Notes: generated by a model not told the origin, from the letters alone. A DNA stretch of 64,000 bases from Cedecea colo (GCF_011808225.1 NZ_SOYS01000003.1:372001-436000); one strand, 5' to 3'; positions 28,804-39,851 are shown, counted from the first letter of the stretch. Numbers and translations are program-made.

Positions 28804-28832
28804 ATTATTTCTGTCAGCTATCGCTCGCTTTG

Positions 28833-30101
28833 TCAGAACACATTAAGCGGATATTCTACGTAAGCGCGGATTTCGTTGCCGCCGACGTTATAGTCGCTGG
28901 CGTTGTCGGAAACACGCAATACCGAGTAACGCAGCCTCATTTTCAGATCTTTTGCCGGGCCACTCTGAACCTGGTACTGCACCTGGTTGAACCACTCGTG
29001 TTCTTTTCCATTGCTGGACGCCGACGTTTTGATGTTATCGCCCCGGACATAAGCGGTAGTCCAGCTCAGACCCGGTAGACCAAGGCCGGAAAAATCTAGC
29101 CCGTAAGAGGCCTGCCAGGAACGTTCGTCTTCGCCGTCAAAATCTGACCAGTATGAGTTCGCCAGCCAGATTGTGTTACCGCCATCTCCGACACCACCCC
29201 GATCGCGATAGCTTCCGTATTGATAGCTCGTACTGCCGCTGCTTTGTTGATATGCCACTTTAAAGGTATGAATATCCCGGACGTAGCTTGCCGCCAGGCT
29301 CCAGATTGTGTTGCTGCGCCCGGTATCAAGGCTCTCGGCATAGCCAGAGTCCAGACGGGAGTTGTAGCCGTTGAAGTCCAGCGCCAGTTGCTGTCCGTTA
29401 CTGAAAGGCTGTTTAAAGTTAAATCCAAGGTACTGTTTATTCAGAACCTCTTCGACGTGAGAGGCGTACAGTGCCCCGCTAAACTGGTCATTAAACCGGT
29501 AGCTCGCGCCACCAAAAGAGAGACTCTTCAGGCCGCTGTCGTGGCGATCGTCGCTTTTGCGCTGTTCATCGGTCAGATAGCCCGCATTGATTTCCAGCCC
29601 GTCGATCTCTTTTGAGGTCAGCATCGTGCCGGTGAAGCTTTCATACAGCAGCCGTGAATCATCGGCGTAAACAATCGGCAGTGCCGGACGCTGATTACCG
29701 TAGCTCAGGACGGTATGCGAAATACGCATTTTGGCGGTAGCGCCAAATTTCGCCAGATCGGATTTCGCACGACCATCATCATCTTGTTTGAAAAAGTCGA
29801 TACCGCCCGCACCGCTGCGACCACGTCCGCCATCCAGGCGTATACCATACTGGGCAATGCCATCAATGCCGAAACCGACCGGCCCTTCGGTAAAACCAGA
29901 TTCAAAGGTCGCGATAATACCCTGTCCCCATTCGGCTTTATCCTGCGCACCGCCACGATAGTCGCGGTTAATATAGGCATTGCGTAAAAAGAGATTTAAA
30001 TGACTATCGTCGATAAAACCGTTGCTGTCGTATTGTTGACTGGCGAAGGCAGGTGTTGCGATGAGCAGGCTTAAAGCAATTAACGAATATTCTTTTTTCA
30101 C
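28833..30101 (-). CDS. OprD-family outer-membrane porin
   Basis: A 422-residue outer-membrane beta-barrel. A signal peptide covers about residues 1-20 (MKKEYSLIALSLLIATPAFA). OprD hallmarks follow: GFIDDSHLNLFLRNAYINRDYR, EWGQGIIATFESGFTEGPVGFGIDG, and LDGGRGRSGAGG. Alternating strands fill the rest, and it ends with a C-terminal Phe, as barrel assembly needs. OprD porins pass basic amino acids and small peptides in Pseudomonas. The start is GTG without a good Shine-Dalgarno. E. coli K-12 lacks it between speB and loiP; its place beside arginine and agmatine enzymes hints at a related substrate, which is inference only. Confidence 0.92.
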   Translation of the reverse strand: MKKEYSLIALSLLIATPAFASQQYDSNGFIDDSHLNLFLRNAYINRDYRGGAQDKAEWGQGIIATFESGFTEGPVGFGIDGIAQYGIRLDGGRGRSGAGGIDFFKQDDDGRAKSDLAKFGATAKMRISHTVLSYGNQRPALPIVYADDSRLLYESFTGTMLTSKEIDGLEINAGYLTDEQRKSDDRHDSGLKSLSFGGASYRFNDQFSGALYASHVEEVLNKQYLGFNFKQPFSNGQQLALDFNGYNSRLDSGYAESLDTGRSNTIWSLAASYVRDIHTFKVAYQQSSGSTSYQYGSYRDRGGVGDGGNTIWLANSYWSDFDGEDERSWQASYGLDFSGLGLPGLSWTTAYVRGDNIKTSASSNGKEHEWFNQVQYQVQSGPAKDLKMRLRYSVLRVSDNASDYNVGGNEIRAYVEYPLNVF

Positions 30102-30414
30102 TGAGGGAGCATCTCTGTCTGGATTATATTAAATTGTATTACTGCGCCATTGATAGTTACCTGAATTATTATTGATTGCAAACATTATGCGTCCGAACAT
30201 TTCAGGCGGCGCAACCTGTGCGCGGAGGTGTTGCCGTAGGGCGTTATGGATTATTCGGGGAAGTTAACCTATGAAAGGTTTTAATATAGAGAAAAATATA
30301 AAAATAAAACATTCGTCTGCCGCTAATTAAAAGAGCAAATAGCGGTTTTGCGCTAAGCGTAATAAATTAACGTTCCGTGCGCTTAAATTAACAATTGGTG
30401 CGGTATAAGCGTTG
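30102..30414. promoter_or_regulatory. Porin upstream region
   Basis: An AT-rich gap of about 310 bases between the porin start and the loiP terminator. It should hold the porin promoter (minus strand). I see no gene or clear operator in it. Confidence 0.4.
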
Positions 30415-30440
30415 ATAAAAAGGAGGCCATATCACCTCCT
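30415..30440 (-). terminator. Terminator of loiP
   Basis: Minus strand: AGGAGG / CCTCCT stem with a short loop followed by TTTTTAT, just past the loiP stop. Confidence 0.8.
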
Positions 30441-30449
30441 GTTAGTTAA

Positions 30450-31208
30450 TTATTTAATTCCATCCGCACTCATGCGATCGCGAATATGCTGAGCACGTTC
30501 GGCGGAGGCGGGGTGGTCGTCAAGCATTGAGCTCTGACGACCTTCTTCCTGTTTGGCCAGCTTCTCAAAGCTTGTCGCAAGGCCAATCGGGTTAATTCCG
30601 CGTTTTGTCAGCAGGTCGTAGGAGTAATCATCGGCTTCAGATTCCTGGCGCTGGGAGAACTGCGCGTTCACCAGTTTCTCTCCCAAATCGCCCAGCTGCG
30701 ATTGCGACAGGCTGCCAATCATGCCGCCGGCTGACGCTGCCGCAACCCGCGCGGCATTAGTGCCCAGCGCAACCTGCATCCCTTTCTTCACGTGGCCAAG
30801 CGCGACGTGGCCCATTTCGTGGCCGATAACCGCTTCGACTTCGTTATCGTTCATCATGTCCAGCAGGCCGCTGTAAACGCGGATACAGCCGTTCGCCATG
30901 GCAAATGCATTGATGTCTTTAGTGACGTAAACCTTGTAGTTCACCGGCATGCCGTTGATGTTATCGCCCAGCGCGCCGGCAATTTTTGTCAGGCGGTTGG
31001 CATAGTCGCTGCCCGCGGGGGCAAGAGTGGCTTTGCTGTCCAGTTCCGTACAAGACTTATCGCTTAGCTCTTTTACCTGCGCATCGCTGAGCGTGTAGGC
31101 CTGAAAGGCTTCGGCACCGGAGGTTAATAAACCGTTGGAGTCCATGTTCTGACAGCCGCTCAGCGCGGTGGCGAGCGACAGGCTTAGCAAAATAGGGCGC
31201 ATCTTCAT
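30450..31208 (-). CDS. loiP: Outer-membrane lipoprotein metalloprotease LoiP
   Basis: A 252-residue M48-family zinc protease anchored as a lipoprotein (formerly YggG). The signal ends at the lipobox LSGC (residues 16-19). The zinc-binding motif is VIGHEMGHVALGH near residue 134, with the third ligand in SEADDYSYDLL. In E. coli it works with BepA partners and is induced in low-osmotic conditions. The first codon could be the ATG at 31208 or the one two codons later. It is divergent from tktA. Confidence 0.97.
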   Translation of the reverse strand: MKMRPILLSLSLATALSGCQNMDSNGLLTSGAEAFQAYTLSDAQVKELSDKSCTELDSKATLAPAGSDYANRLTKIAGALGDNINGMPVNYKVYVTKDINAFAMANGCIRVYSGLLDMMNDNEVEAVIGHEMGHVALGHVKKGMQVALGTNAARVAAASAGGMIGSLSQSQLGDLGEKLVNAQFSQRQESEADDYSYDLLTKRGINPIGLATSFEKLAKQEEGRQSSMLDDHPASAERAQHIRDRMSADGIK

Positions 31209-31489
31209 GGCCGGTCTTCCTTTATTAGTTTCTTAGGCCCAGGGGCAAACTCAACGCCTGTTCTGGCGGTGGAGAAAGCACAGTATAAAGAAGAAAATTA
31301 ACCGAGCGCAGCCGCTTGCGCAACATGCAAGCATTTCCCGGAGATTTCTTACCGGGACAAAAGGATGCTCCATGTACATGGCCCACGGCTTGCGGTACAT
31401 TGTTGGCACTTTTCGGGCGTAGCCCATAACGCTTAGTAGTCAAGTCGTAAAACAAGGCGTGACCTTCAACCATCCGATCTGGAGTGAAA

Positions 31490-33481
31490 ATGTCCTCTCG
31501 TAAAGAGCTTGCCAACGCTATTCGTGCGCTCAGCATGGACGCAGTACAGAAAGCCAAATCCGGTCACCCGGGTGCCCCTATGGGGATGGCCGATATTGCC
31601 GAAGTCCTGTGGCGTGATTTCCTGAACCATAACCCGCAGAACCCGGCCTGGGCTGACCGCGACCGTTTCGTCCTTTCTAACGGCCACGGCTCCATGCTGA
31701 TTTACAGCCTGCTGCACCTCAGCGGTTACGATCTGCCGATTGAAGAGCTGAAAAACTTCCGTCAGCTACATTCTAAAACGCCGGGCCACCCGGAAGTGGG
31801 CTACACCGCCGGTGTGGAAACCACTACCGGTCCGCTGGGACAGGGCGTGGCGAACGCGGTAGGTATGGCGATTGCTGAACGTACTATGGCGGCGCAGTTC
31901 AACCGTCCAGGTCACGACATTGTCGACCACTTCACCTATGTATTTATGGGTGACGGCTGCATGATGGAAGGCATCTCTCACGAAGTCTGCTCGCTGGCGG
32001 GTACGCTGGGTCTGGGTAAACTGGTGGCGTTTTACGACGACAACGGCATCTCCATTGACGGCCACGTTGAAGGCTGGTTCACCGACGACACCGCAAAACG
32101 CTTTGAAGCCTACGGCTGGCACGTCGTGCGCGGCGTGGACGGTCACGATGCCGACGCCATCAAACGCGCTGTTGAAGAAGCCAAAGCGGTTAGCGACAAA
32201 CCTTCCCTGCTGATGTGCAAAACCATCATCGGTTTCGGTTCGCCAAACAAAGCGGGCACGCACGATTCCCACGGAGCTCCTCTGGGCGACGCAGAAATCG
32301 CCCTGACCCGTGAGCAGTTAGGCTGGAACCACGCGCCGTTTGAAATCCCGTCTGAAATTTACGCGCAGTGGGATGCGAAAGAAGTTGGCCTGGCAAAAGA
32401 ATCCGCCTGGAACGAAAAATTCGCCGCCTACGCCAAAGCCTTCCCGCAGGAAGCCGCTGAATTTACCCGCCGTATGAAAGGTGATATGCCCGCTGAGTTT
32501 GCTGCGAAGGCGCAGGAATTCATCGCCAGTCTGCAGGCTAATCCGGCGAAAATCGCCAGCCGTAAAGCATCCCAGAATACTATCGAAGCTTTCGGACATC
32601 TGCTGCCGGAATTCCTCGGTGGTTCCGCTGACCTGGCGCCATCCAACCTGACCATCTGGTCCGGCTCTAAAGCAATCAACGAAGACCAGGCCGGTAACTA
32701 CATCCATTACGGCGTACGTGAATTCGGTATGACCGCGATTGCCAACGGTATCGCGCTGCACGGCGGTTTCCTGCCGTACACCTCCACCTTCCTGATGTTC
32801 GTGGAATATGCCCGTAACGCGGTGCGTATGGCGGCGCTGATGAAGCAACGCCAGGTGATGGTCTACACCCACGACTCCATCGGTCTGGGCGAAGATGGCC
32901 CGACTCACCAGCCGGTAGAGCAGCTTGCCGCCCTGCGCGTGACGCCAAATATGAGCACATGGCGTCCGTGTGACCAGGTTGAATCTGCGGTTGCGTGGAA
33001 ATACGCGGTTGAACGTCATGACGGTCCGACCGCGCTGATCTTCTCTCGCCAGAATCTGGCGCAGCAGGATCGTAATGAGCAGCAGCTGGCGGATATCGCC
33101 CGCGGCGCGTACATCCTGAAAGATTGTGCAGGCCAGCCTGAACTGATTCTGATCGCCACCGGTTCCGAAGTTGAGCTGGCCGTGGCGGCCTGGGATCAAC
33201 TGTCTGCCGAAGGTATTAAAGCGCGCGTGGTTTCCATGCCGTCTACCGATGCGTTCGACAAGCAGGACGCGGCTTACCGTGAAGCCGTGCTGCCAAAAGC
33301 CGTTGCGGCACGCGTTGCTATCGAAGCCAGCATCGCTGACTACTGGTACAAATACGTTGGCCTGAACGGCGCGGTTGTGGGCATGACCACCTTCGGTGAA
33401 TCTGCTCCGGCAGAGCTTCTGTTCGAAGCGTTCGGCTTCACCGTTGAAAACGTGGTGAAACAGGCTAAAGCCGTACTGTAA
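31490..33481 (+). CDS. tktA: Transketolase 1
   Basis: A 663-residue thiamine-diphosphate enzyme of the pentose phosphate pathway, which moves two-carbon units between sugar phosphates. Signatures include [23 protein letters not shown], the ThDP site [13 protein letters not shown] with [14 protein letters not shown], and the Pyr-domain [18 protein letters not shown] at the end. The ATG at 31490 matches E. coli TktA; a GTG two codons upstream is unlikely. It is a single gene with its own terminator, followed by the epd operon. Confidence 0.98.
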   Translation: MSSRKELANAIRALSMDAVQKAKSGHPGAPMGMADIAEVLWRDFLNHNPQNPAWADRDRFVLSNGHGSMLIYSLLHLSGYDLPIEELKNFRQLHSKTPGHPEVGYTAGVETTTGPLGQGVANAVGMAIAERTMAAQFNRPGHDIVDHFTYVFMGDGCMMEGISHEVCSLAGTLGLGKLVAFYDDNGISIDGHVEGWFTDDTAKRFEAYGWHVVRGVDGHDADAIKRAVEEAKAVSDKPSLLMCKTIIGFGSPNKAGTHDSHGAPLGDAEIALTREQLGWNHAPFEIPSEIYAQWDAKEVGLAKESAWNEKFAAYAKAFPQEAAEFTRRMKGDMPAEFAAKAQEFIASLQANPAKIASRKASQNTIEAFGHLLPEFLGGSADLAPSNLTIWSGSKAINEDQAGNYIHYGVREFGMTAIANGIALHGGFLPYTSTFLMFVEYARNAVRMAALMKQRQVMVYTHDSIGLGEDGPTHQPVEQLAALRVTPNMSTWRPCDQVESAVAWKYAVERHDGPTALIFSRQNLAQQDRNEQQLADIARGAYILKDCAGQPELILIATGSEVELAVAAWDQLSAEGIKARVVSMPSTDAFDKQDAAYREAVLPKAVAARVAIEASIADYWYKYVGLNGAVVGMTTFGESAPAELLFEAFGFTVENVVKQAKAVL

Positions 33482-33784
33482 GGCATGCTCTGTAAACGGG
33501 TCGCCCAGGCGGCCCGTTTTTTTTGCTCATTATTCGTCCCTGTCCCCTTATCCGTTTCATTTATTCCACCAAAAATGTGACCTGTGTCAGAAGAACGGCT
33601 GCCTGCTCCGCGTCAGCGTTCCTTTTATTCCGCGTTTCGCTTACCATAGCTGAAGCGTTTCAGTCGATTAAGCGTTCGACAATTAAGCAATCATTCGCAG
33701 TTTCATGAGCGCGAGGATTCCCCTCAGGCTGTTGCTGGATTACTCTGTCAGCCACTTAGTTTCAGGGATTCTGGCAGGAGAGAT
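33482..33784. promoter_or_regulatory. tktA-epd intergenic region
   Basis: About 300 bases. It begins with the tktA terminator (33495-33524) and otherwise should carry the promoters of the epd-pgk-fbaA operon. I could not place boxes with confidence and see no gene. Confidence 0.45.
33495..33524 (+). terminator. Terminator of tktA
   Basis: ACGGG-T-CGCC / GGCG-G-CCCGT stem with eight T residues after it. Confidence 0.92.
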
Positions 33785-34804
33785 ATGACCGTTCGCATCG
33801 CAATTAATGGCTTCGGTCGCATTGGGCGCAACGTGGTACGTGCTTTGTACGAATCCGGTCGCCGTGCGGAAATCACCGTTGTAGCAATCAACGAACTGGC
33901 TGATGCTGCGGGAATGGCGCATCTGTTGAAATACGACACCAGCCACGGGCGTTTTGCCTGGGATGTGCGTCAGGAACGCGATGTGCTGTGGGTCGGGGGC
34001 GACGCCATCCGCCTGCTTCATGAGCCTGCCATTGCAGCACTGCCGTGGCGCGAACTGGACGTAGATATTGTGCTGGACTGTACCGGCGTCTTTGGAACTC
34101 GCGCAGACGGCGAAGCCCATCTGGCAGCGGGCGCCAAAAAGGTTCTCTTCTCCCATCCCGGCGGCAACGATCTCGACGCGACCGTAGTTTTCGGTGTTAA
34201 TCATAAAGAGGTGAAAGCCGAACATCGCATCGTCTCGAACGCTTCCTGCACCACGAATTGCATAATTCCAATTATTAAATTGCTTGATGATGCATTCGGC
34301 ATTGAGTGGGGCACCGTGACCACCATCCATTCCGCCATGCACGATCAGCAGGTTATTGACGCCTATCATCCTGACCTCAGGCGTACTCGCGCCGCCAGTC
34401 AATCGATCATTCCGGTTGATACGCGCCTTGCCGCTGGCATCACACGTATTTTCCCGCAATTTAATGACCGTTTTGAGGCGATTGCGGTTCGTGTGCCAAC
34501 GATAAACGTCACCGCCATCGATTTAAGCGTGACGGTGAGGGATGCAGTAAATGCCAGTGAAGTCAACCTGTTGCTGCAAAAAGCGGCACAGGATACATTT
34601 CATGGTATAGTTGACTATACGGAATTACCGTTGGTCTCGACTGATTTTAACCACGATCCGCACAGCGCCATTGTTGACGGCACGCAAACCCGGGTCAGTG
34701 GGCAACATCTGATTAAAACTTTAGTCTGGTGCGATAACGAATGGGGCTTTGCTAACCGAATGCTCGACACGACGTTAGTCATGGCCGCAAGTGATTTCAG
34801 GTAA
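33785..34804 (+). CDS. epd: D-erythrose-4-phosphate dehydrogenase
   Basis: A 339-residue GAPDH-fold enzyme (GapB) that oxidises erythrose 4-phosphate to 4-phosphoerythronate for pyridoxal phosphate synthesis. The NAD-binding start is [19 protein letters not shown], and the catalytic Cys is in [12 protein letters not shown] (near residue 154), followed by the His of [16 protein letters not shown]. Its length equals that of E. coli Epd. A GGCAGGAGAG ribosome site precedes the ATG. It leads epd-pgk-fbaA. Confidence 0.98.
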   Translation: MTVRIAINGFGRIGRNVVRALYESGRRAEITVVAINELADAAGMAHLLKYDTSHGRFAWDVRQERDVLWVGGDAIRLLHEPAIAALPWRELDVDIVLDCTGVFGTRADGEAHLAAGAKKVLFSHPGGNDLDATVVFGVNHKEVKAEHRIVSNASCTTNCIIPIIKLLDDAFGIEWGTVTTIHSAMHDQQVIDAYHPDLRRTRAASQSIIPVDTRLAAGITRIFPQFNDRFEAIAVRVPTINVTAIDLSVTVRDAVNASEVNLLLQKAAQDTFHGIVDYTELPLVSTDFNHDPHSAIVDGTQTRVSGQHLIKTLVWCDNEWGFANRMLDTTLVMAASDFR

Positions 34805-34852
34805 GGCGCGTAAGCGTTCGCAAAACTTTAAGAATCAACGAGAGGATTCACC

Positions 34853-36016
34853 ATGTCTGTAATTAAGATGACCGATCTGGATCTGGCTGGTAAGCGTGTT
34901 CTGATCCGTGCAGATTTGAACGTACCGGTTAAAGAAGGGAAAGTGACATCTGACGCACGTATCCGTGCATCTCTGCCGACCATCGAACTGGCGCTGAAAC
35001 AGGGTGCGAAAGTGATGGTGACTTCTCACCTGGGTCGTCCGACCGAAGGCGAGTACAACGAAGAATTCTCTCTGTTGCCGGTTGTTAACTACCTGAAAGA
35101 CAAGCTGGGTGCGAATGTTCGTCTGGCTAAAGATTATCTGGACGGCGTTGAAGTTGCCGACGGTGAACTGGTCGTGCTGGAAAACGTTCGCTTCAACAAA
35201 GGCGAAAAGAAAGACGACGAAACGCTGTCTAAAAAATATGCCGCGCTGTGTGACGTATTCGTAATGGATGCGTTTGGTACCGCTCACCGCGCGCAGGCTT
35301 CCACCCACGGCGTTGGCAAATTTGCCGACATCGCCTGCGCAGGCCCGCTGCTGGCAGCAGAACTGGACGCGCTGGGCAAAGCCCTGGGCAATCCGGCTCG
35401 CCCGATGGTTGCCATCGTTGGTGGTTCTAAAGTTTCCACTAAACTGACCGTGCTGGATTCTCTCTCCAAAATCGCTGACCAGCTGATCGTTGGCGGCGGT
35501 ATCGCCAACACCTTCGTTGCCGCTCAAGGCCACAACGTTGGCAAATCCCTGTACGAAGCAGATCTGGTTGATGAAGCAAAACGCCTGCTGACGACCTGCG
35601 ATATCCCGGTGCCAACCGACGTGCGCGTAGCGACCGAATTCTCTGAAACCGCACCGGCTACGCTGAAATCCGTAAACGACATCAAAGATGAAGAGCAGAT
35701 TCTGGACCTGGGTGACGTTTCTGCACAGAAACTGGCTGATATTCTGAAAAACGCGAAAACCATTCTGTGGAACGGCCCGGTTGGCGTATTCGAATTTCCG
35801 AACTTCCGTAAAGGCACTGAAATCGTTGCTAACGCTATCGCCGACAGCGAAGCGTTCTCCATCGCAGGCGGCGGCGATACGCTGGCTGCTATCGACCTGT
35901 TCGGTATTTCAGACAAAATCTCCTACATCTCTACCGGCGGCGGCGCATTCCTCGAATTCGTGGAAGGCAAGGTTCTGCCAGCGGTAGCCATGCTCGAAGA
36001 GCGCGCTAAGAAGTAA
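34853..36016 (+). CDS. pgk: Phosphoglycerate kinase
   Basis: A 387-residue two-domain glycolytic kinase that makes ATP from 1,3-bisphosphoglycerate. The substrate site is [16 protein letters not shown] (PGK signature), with [12 protein letters not shown] following. The nucleotide site is [15 protein letters not shown], and [13 protein letters not shown] closes the hinge. The start has an AGAGG site. It lies 48 bp after epd and about 90 bp before fbaA, with a GC-rich hairpin (36022-36043) between pgk and fbaA. Confidence 0.99.
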   Translation: MSVIKMTDLDLAGKRVLIRADLNVPVKEGKVTSDARIRASLPTIELALKQGAKVMVTSHLGRPTEGEYNEEFSLLPVVNYLKDKLGANVRLAKDYLDGVEVADGELVVLENVRFNKGEKKDDETLSKKYAALCDVFVMDAFGTAHRAQASTHGVGKFADIACAGPLLAAELDALGKALGNPARPMVAIVGGSKVSTKLTVLDSLSKIADQLIVGGGIANTFVAAQGHNVGKSLYEADLVDEAKRLLTTCDIPVPTDVRVATEFSETAPATLKSVNDIKDEEQILDLGDVSAQKLADILKNAKTILWNGPVGVFEFPNFRKGTEIVANAIADSEAFSIAGGGDTLAAIDLFGISDKISYISTGGGAFLEFVEGKVLPAVAMLEERAKK

Positions 36017-36021
36017 TGATT

Positions 36022-36043
36022 ACGGGCAGGGTATCCTGCCCGT
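36022..36043 (+). terminator. Hairpin between pgk and fbaA
   Basis: An 8-bp stem, ACGGGCAG / CTGCCCGT, followed by TGATTTCTT. Its weak T-tract suggests partial termination or mRNA processing and not a full stop. Confidence 0.5.
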
Positions 36044-36107
36044 TGATTTCTTGTCGCCCGTAGATTTCAGGCGGCATAAACGTTTCGACGATACAGGACA
36101 AACAACC

Positions 36108-37187
36108 ATGTCTAAGATTTTTGACTTCGTAAAACCAGGCGTTATCACGGGTGATGACGTACAGAAAGTTTTCCAGGTAGCAAAAGAGAATAATTTTGCT
36201 CTGCCAGCGGTTAACTGCGTAGGCACCGACTCTATCAACGCCGTACTGGAAACCGCTGCGAAAGTTAAAGCACCGGTAATCGTTCAGTTCTCTAACGGCG
36301 GCGCTGCTTTCATCGCGGGTAAAGGCGTGAAAACTGACGTTCCTCAGGGTGCAGCAATCCTGGGCGCAATCTCTGGCGCGCATCACGTGCACCAGATGGC
36401 TGAACATTATGGCGTGCCGGTAATCCTGCACACCGACCACTGTGCCAAAAAACTGCTGCCGTGGATCGATGGCCTGTTAGACGCGGGTGAAAAACACTTC
36501 GCAGCGACCGGCAAACCTCTGTTCTCTTCCCATATGATTGACCTGTCTGAAGAGCCTCTGGAAGAAAACATCGAGATCAGTTCTAAGTACCTGGCCCGCA
36601 TGTCCAAAATCGGCATGACCCTGGAAATCGAACTGGGCTGCACCGGCGGTGAAGAAGATGGCGTAGATAACAGCCATATGGACGCATCTGCGCTGTACAC
36701 CCAGCCAGAAGACGTTGATTACGCTTACACCAAACTGAACGCAATCAGCCCGCGCTTCACCATTGCTGCTTCTTTCGGTAACGTGCACGGCGTTTACAAG
36801 CCAGGCAACGTAGTCCTGACCCCGACTATTCTGCGCGATTCACAGGAATACGTTTCTAAGAAACACAACCTGCCGCACAACTCCCTGAACTTCGTTTTCC
36901 ACGGCGGTTCCGGTTCTTCTGCTCAGGAAATTAAAGATTCCGTGAGCTACGGCGTTATCAAAATGAATATCGATACCGACACCCAGTGGGCGACATGGGA
37001 AGGTATCCTGAACTATTACAAAGAAAACGAAGCTTACCTGCAGGGCCAGTTGGGCAACCCGAAAGGCGCTGACCAGCCGAACAAGAAATACTACGATCCA
37101 CGCGTATGGCTGCGCGCTGCGCAGTCTTCGATGATCGTTCGTCTGGAGCAGGCTTTCAAAGAGCTGAACGCGGTCGACGTTCTGTAA
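36108..37187 (+). CDS. fbaA: Class II fructose-bisphosphate aldolase
   Basis: A 359-residue Zn-dependent aldolase of glycolysis and gluconeogenesis. The start at 36108 (MSKIFDFVKPGVITG) equals E. coli FbaA; an upstream in-frame ATG at 36051 falls in the intergenic hairpin region. Zinc ligands are visible in VILHTDHCAKKLLPW and ASFGNVHGVY, and NFVFHGGSGSSAQEI binds phosphate. E-L-G-C-T-G-G-E-E-D is the class II signature. It ends the epd-pgk-fbaA operon with a strong terminator. Confidence 0.99.
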   Translation: MSKIFDFVKPGVITGDDVQKVFQVAKENNFALPAVNCVGTDSINAVLETAAKVKAPVIVQFSNGGAAFIAGKGVKTDVPQGAAILGAISGAHHVHQMAEHYGVPVILHTDHCAKKLLPWIDGLLDAGEKHFAATGKPLFSSHMIDLSEEPLEENIEISSKYLARMSKIGMTLEIELGCTGGEEDGVDNSHMDASALYTQPEDVDYAYTKLNAISPRFTIAASFGNVHGVYKPGNVVLTPTILRDSQEYVSKKHNLPHNSLNFVFHGGSGSSAQEIKDSVSYGVIKMNIDTDTQWATWEGILNYYKENEAYLQGQLGNPKGADQPNKKYYDPRVWLRAAQSSMIVRLEQAFKELNAVDVL

Positions 37188-37212
37188 TTTAAAGCGCTTT
37201 ATAGCTGTATCA

Positions 37213-37236
37213 AGCCCGCCTCGAGCGGGCTTTTTT
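37213..37236 (+). terminator. Terminator of the epd-pgk-fbaA operon
   Basis: AGCCCGC / GCGGGCT stem followed by six T residues. Confidence 0.93.
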
Positions 37237-37364
37237 GTCGATTTTTTTGCGTTGAACGGCCATTTTTGTGACCAACCTGGCACATTTACCGCTTTTTACT
37301 TACCCTTTAAAGTCTTAGCTGTGCCTGTCGGGCGCAATTTTTCGGTAAGAACAAGGAACCGTAA

Positions 37365-38225
37365 ATGGAAGATCTCAACGTAGTAGAGCGCGTGCATAAT
37401 GCCGGAGGTTGGCTGGTGCGCAACCAGGCGTTACTGCTGAGCTATGCGGTCAACATTGTCGCGGCTATTGCCATCATTATTGTAGGTATGATCGTTGCCC
37501 GCGCCGTTTCCGGCACGGTGAATCGCCTGATGTTGAAGCGCCATATCGACGCCACGGTAGCCGGCTTTCTTTCCGCCCTGGTACGCTACGGCATTATCGC
37601 CTTCACGCTGATTGCCGCTCTTGGCCGGGTTGGCGTACAAACCGCATCGGTGATTGCCGTACTGGGTGCTGCGGGTTTAGCAATTGGTCTGGCGCTACAG
37701 GGCTCGCTTTCGAACCTGGCAGCAGGCGTCCTGCTGGTAACCTTCCGTCCTTTCCGTGCCGGTGAGTATGTTGATCTCGGAGGCACCGCCGGTACCGTAG
37801 TTAGCGTGCAGATTTTCTCCACCACGCTGCGCTCCGCGGACGGCAAAATTGTCGTGGTGCCCAATAAGAAAATTATCGACGGGAATATCACGAACTTTTC
37901 TCGTGAGCCGGTGCGTCGTAACGAGTTCATCATTGGCGTGCCCTACGACGCAGATATCGACAGGGTGCGTCAGATCCTTACCGATATCATTAACAGCGAC
38001 GACCGTATCCTGAAAGATCGTGAGATGGCCGTGCGCATGAACGAGCTGGGCCCCTCTTCGGTTAACTTCGTAATCCGCGTCTGGAGCAACAGCGGCGATC
38101 TGCAAAACGTCTATTGGGACGTGCTGGAGCGCGTCAAGAAGGCGCTGGATGCCGAGGGTATCGGCATTCCGTATCCGCAGATGGACGTGAACTTCAAGCG
38201 TGTTAAAGAGCCTGAGCAGCAGTGA
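37365..38225 (+). CDS. mscS: Small-conductance mechanosensitive channel
   Basis: A 286-residue inner-membrane channel subunit (heptamer) that opens in hypo-osmotic shock. Three N-terminal membrane segments are visible; the pore-lining TM3 holds [24 protein letters not shown] with its Gly/Ala packing pattern. The cytoplasmic beta and alpha-beta domains follow ([19 protein letters not shown] ... [12 protein letters not shown]). Its length equals that of E. coli MscS (YggB). It stands alone, with its own terminator, after fbaA. Confidence 0.98.
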   Translation: MEDLNVVERVHNAGGWLVRNQALLLSYAVNIVAAIAIIIVGMIVARAVSGTVNRLMLKRHIDATVAGFLSALVRYGIIAFTLIAALGRVGVQTASVIAVLGAAGLAIGLALQGSLSNLAAGVLLVTFRPFRAGEYVDLGGTAGTVVSVQIFSTTLRSADGKIVVVPNKKIIDGNITNFSREPVRRNEFIIGVPYDADIDRVRQILTDIINSDDRILKDREMAVRMNELGPSSVNFVIRVWSNSGDLQNVYWDVLERVKKALDAEGIGIPYPQMDVNFKRVKEPEQQ

Positions 38226-38233
38226 CGACTTAT

Positions 38234-38257
38234 GGCCGGCTCCGGCTGGCCTTTTTT
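38234..38257 (+). terminator. Terminator of mscS
   Basis: GGCCGGC / GCTGGCC stem followed by TTTTTTAT, about 8 bp after the stop. Confidence 0.88.
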
Positions 38258-38359
38258 ATCATTAGCTCCACTGATTAATCATTAAAATTATCCATTTCCG
38301 CTAATATTCCTTCCCGGGTACACTGCTCTTCAGTAACCGCATATTGAAGAGTCATCATC

Positions 38360-38995
38360 ATGATACTTTACTATTTTCAAGGGCTTGCTTTAGGCGCCGC
38401 CATGATCCTTCCGCTTGGCCCGCAAAATGCCTTTGTTATGAATCAGGGGATTCGTCGCCAGTATCACCTGATGATTGCCTCGCTTTGTGCGCTAAGCGAT
38501 CTGGTGCTGATTTGCGGCGGAATATTTGGTGGCAGCGCTGTCCTGATGAAATCGCCCTGGCTGCTGGCGATGGTAACCTGGGGCGGCGTGGCGTTTCTGC
38601 TGTGGTACGGCTGGGGCGCGCTGCGTACGGCGATGAGCAGCAGCGTGGAGCTGGCTTCGGCGGAAGTTATGAAGCAGGGGCGCTGGCGCATCATCGCCAC
38701 CATGCTGGCCGTGACCTGGCTCAATCCACACGTCTACCTGGATACCTTTGTCGTGCTGGGCAGCCTGGGCGGACAGCTTGCTGAAGAACCAAAACGCTGG
38801 TTTGCGCTGGGCACCATCAGCGCTTCGATTCTGTGGTTCTACGGCCTGGCGATCCTCGCCGCATGGCTGGCGCCGCGTTTGCGGACCGCGAAAGCCCAGC
38901 GGATCATTAACGCTGTGGTAGGGCTGGTGATGTGGTTTATCGCCTCGCAGCTGGCGTGGGATGGCGTTGAGCACCTCAAAGCGCTGGCGGGTTAA
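38360..38995 (+). CDS. argO: Arginine exporter
   Basis: A 211-residue LysE-family inner-membrane exporter of arginine (and canavanine), formerly YggA, with about six membrane segments. The opening [26 protein letters not shown] is the LysE signature; [19 protein letters not shown] lies in the second half. The start at 38360 follows GAAGAG. In E. coli transcription depends on ArgP with arginine; argP lies 1 kb further on in this window. A TACACT -10-like box occurs about 40 bp upstream. Confidence 0.97.
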   Translation: MILYYFQGLALGAAMILPLGPQNAFVMNQGIRRQYHLMIASLCALSDLVLICGGIFGGSAVLMKSPWLLAMVTWGGVAFLLWYGWGALRTAMSSSVELASAEVMKQGRWRIIATMLAVTWLNPHVYLDTFVVLGSLGGQLAEEPKRWFALGTISASILWFYGLAILAAWLAPRLRTAKAQRIINAVVGLVMWFIASQLAWDGVEHLKALAG

Positions 38996-39105
38996 TTCAC
39001 CTTTATCCGATAGACAAGTTTTCATTCCAGGCTAAGCTTGCTGCCAAGATGTCCACGTTCTTAGCCAGACGTGATGACAGTGGAACGTAGCATGGAGGAA
39101 TTACA

Positions 39106-39843
39106 GTGAAGTTTAAAACCCTGGCATTAGCTGCATTAGTAGGGCTTGGTTCGGTTCCGGCGCTGGCGGATGAGTTGCCAAATGGCCCGCACGTCGTGAC
39201 TTCCGGCACCGCAAGCGTGGACGCCGTTCCTGATATTGCCACGCTCGCCATTGAAGTAAACGTCTCTGCTAAAGATGCGGCATCGGCCAAAAAGCAGGCT
39301 GACGATCGCGTTGCGCAATATCTGACGTTCCTGCAGCAAAGCGGCGTTGAGAAAAAAGACATTAACGCCGCGAATTTGCGCACGCAGCCTGAGTATGACT
39401 ACCTGAAAGACGGCAAAACCCAGCTGAAAGGCTATCGTGCCGTGCGCCAGGTTGAAGTGACCCTGCGTAAGCTCGACAAAATGAACGAGCTGCTGGACGG
39501 CGCGTTGAAAGCTGGCCTCAATGAAATTCGTTCTGTCTCGCTGGGCGTAGCGCATCCGGAAGCCTACAAAGACAAAGCGCGTAAGGCGGCCATCGACGAT
39601 GCAATCCATCAGGCGAAGCTGTTAGCCGAAGGCTTTGAGAGCAAGCTGGGGCCGGTGTACAGCGTGCGTTATCATGTTTCGAATTATCAGCCAGCGCCTA
39701 TGGTGCGAATGATGAAAGCCGATGCTGCGGCACCGGTTTCTGCACAAGACACTTACGATCGGCAAACCATTCAGTTCGACGATCAGGTAGACGTGGTGTT
39801 TGAGCTGGAACGCGCCCAGAGCCAGCCTGCGCAACAGCAGTGA
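39106..39843 (+). CDS. yggE: SIMPL-domain periplasmic protein YggE
   Basis: A 245-residue exported protein with a SIMPL domain (DUF541), linked in E. coli to lower oxidative stress. A signal peptide covers about residues 1-21 (MKFKTLALAALVGLGSVPALA). The conserved core GTASVDAVPDIATLAIEVNVSAKD starts the mature part. The start is GTG with GGAGG 9 nt upstream. It matches E. coli YggE throughout. A BIME-like repeat and a bidirectional terminator separate it from convergent argP. Confidence 0.96.
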   Translation: MKFKTLALAALVGLGSVPALADELPNGPHVVTSGTASVDAVPDIATLAIEVNVSAKDAASAKKQADDRVAQYLTFLQQSGVEKKDINAANLRTQPEYDYLKDGKTQLKGYRAVRQVEVTLRKLDKMNELLDGALKAGLNEIRSVSLGVAHPEAYKDKARKAAIDDAIHQAKLLAEGFESKLGPVYSVRYHVSNYQPAPMVRMMKADAAAPVSAQDTYDRQTIQFDDQVDVVFELERAQSQPAQQQ

Positions 39844-39851
39844 TAATGAGT

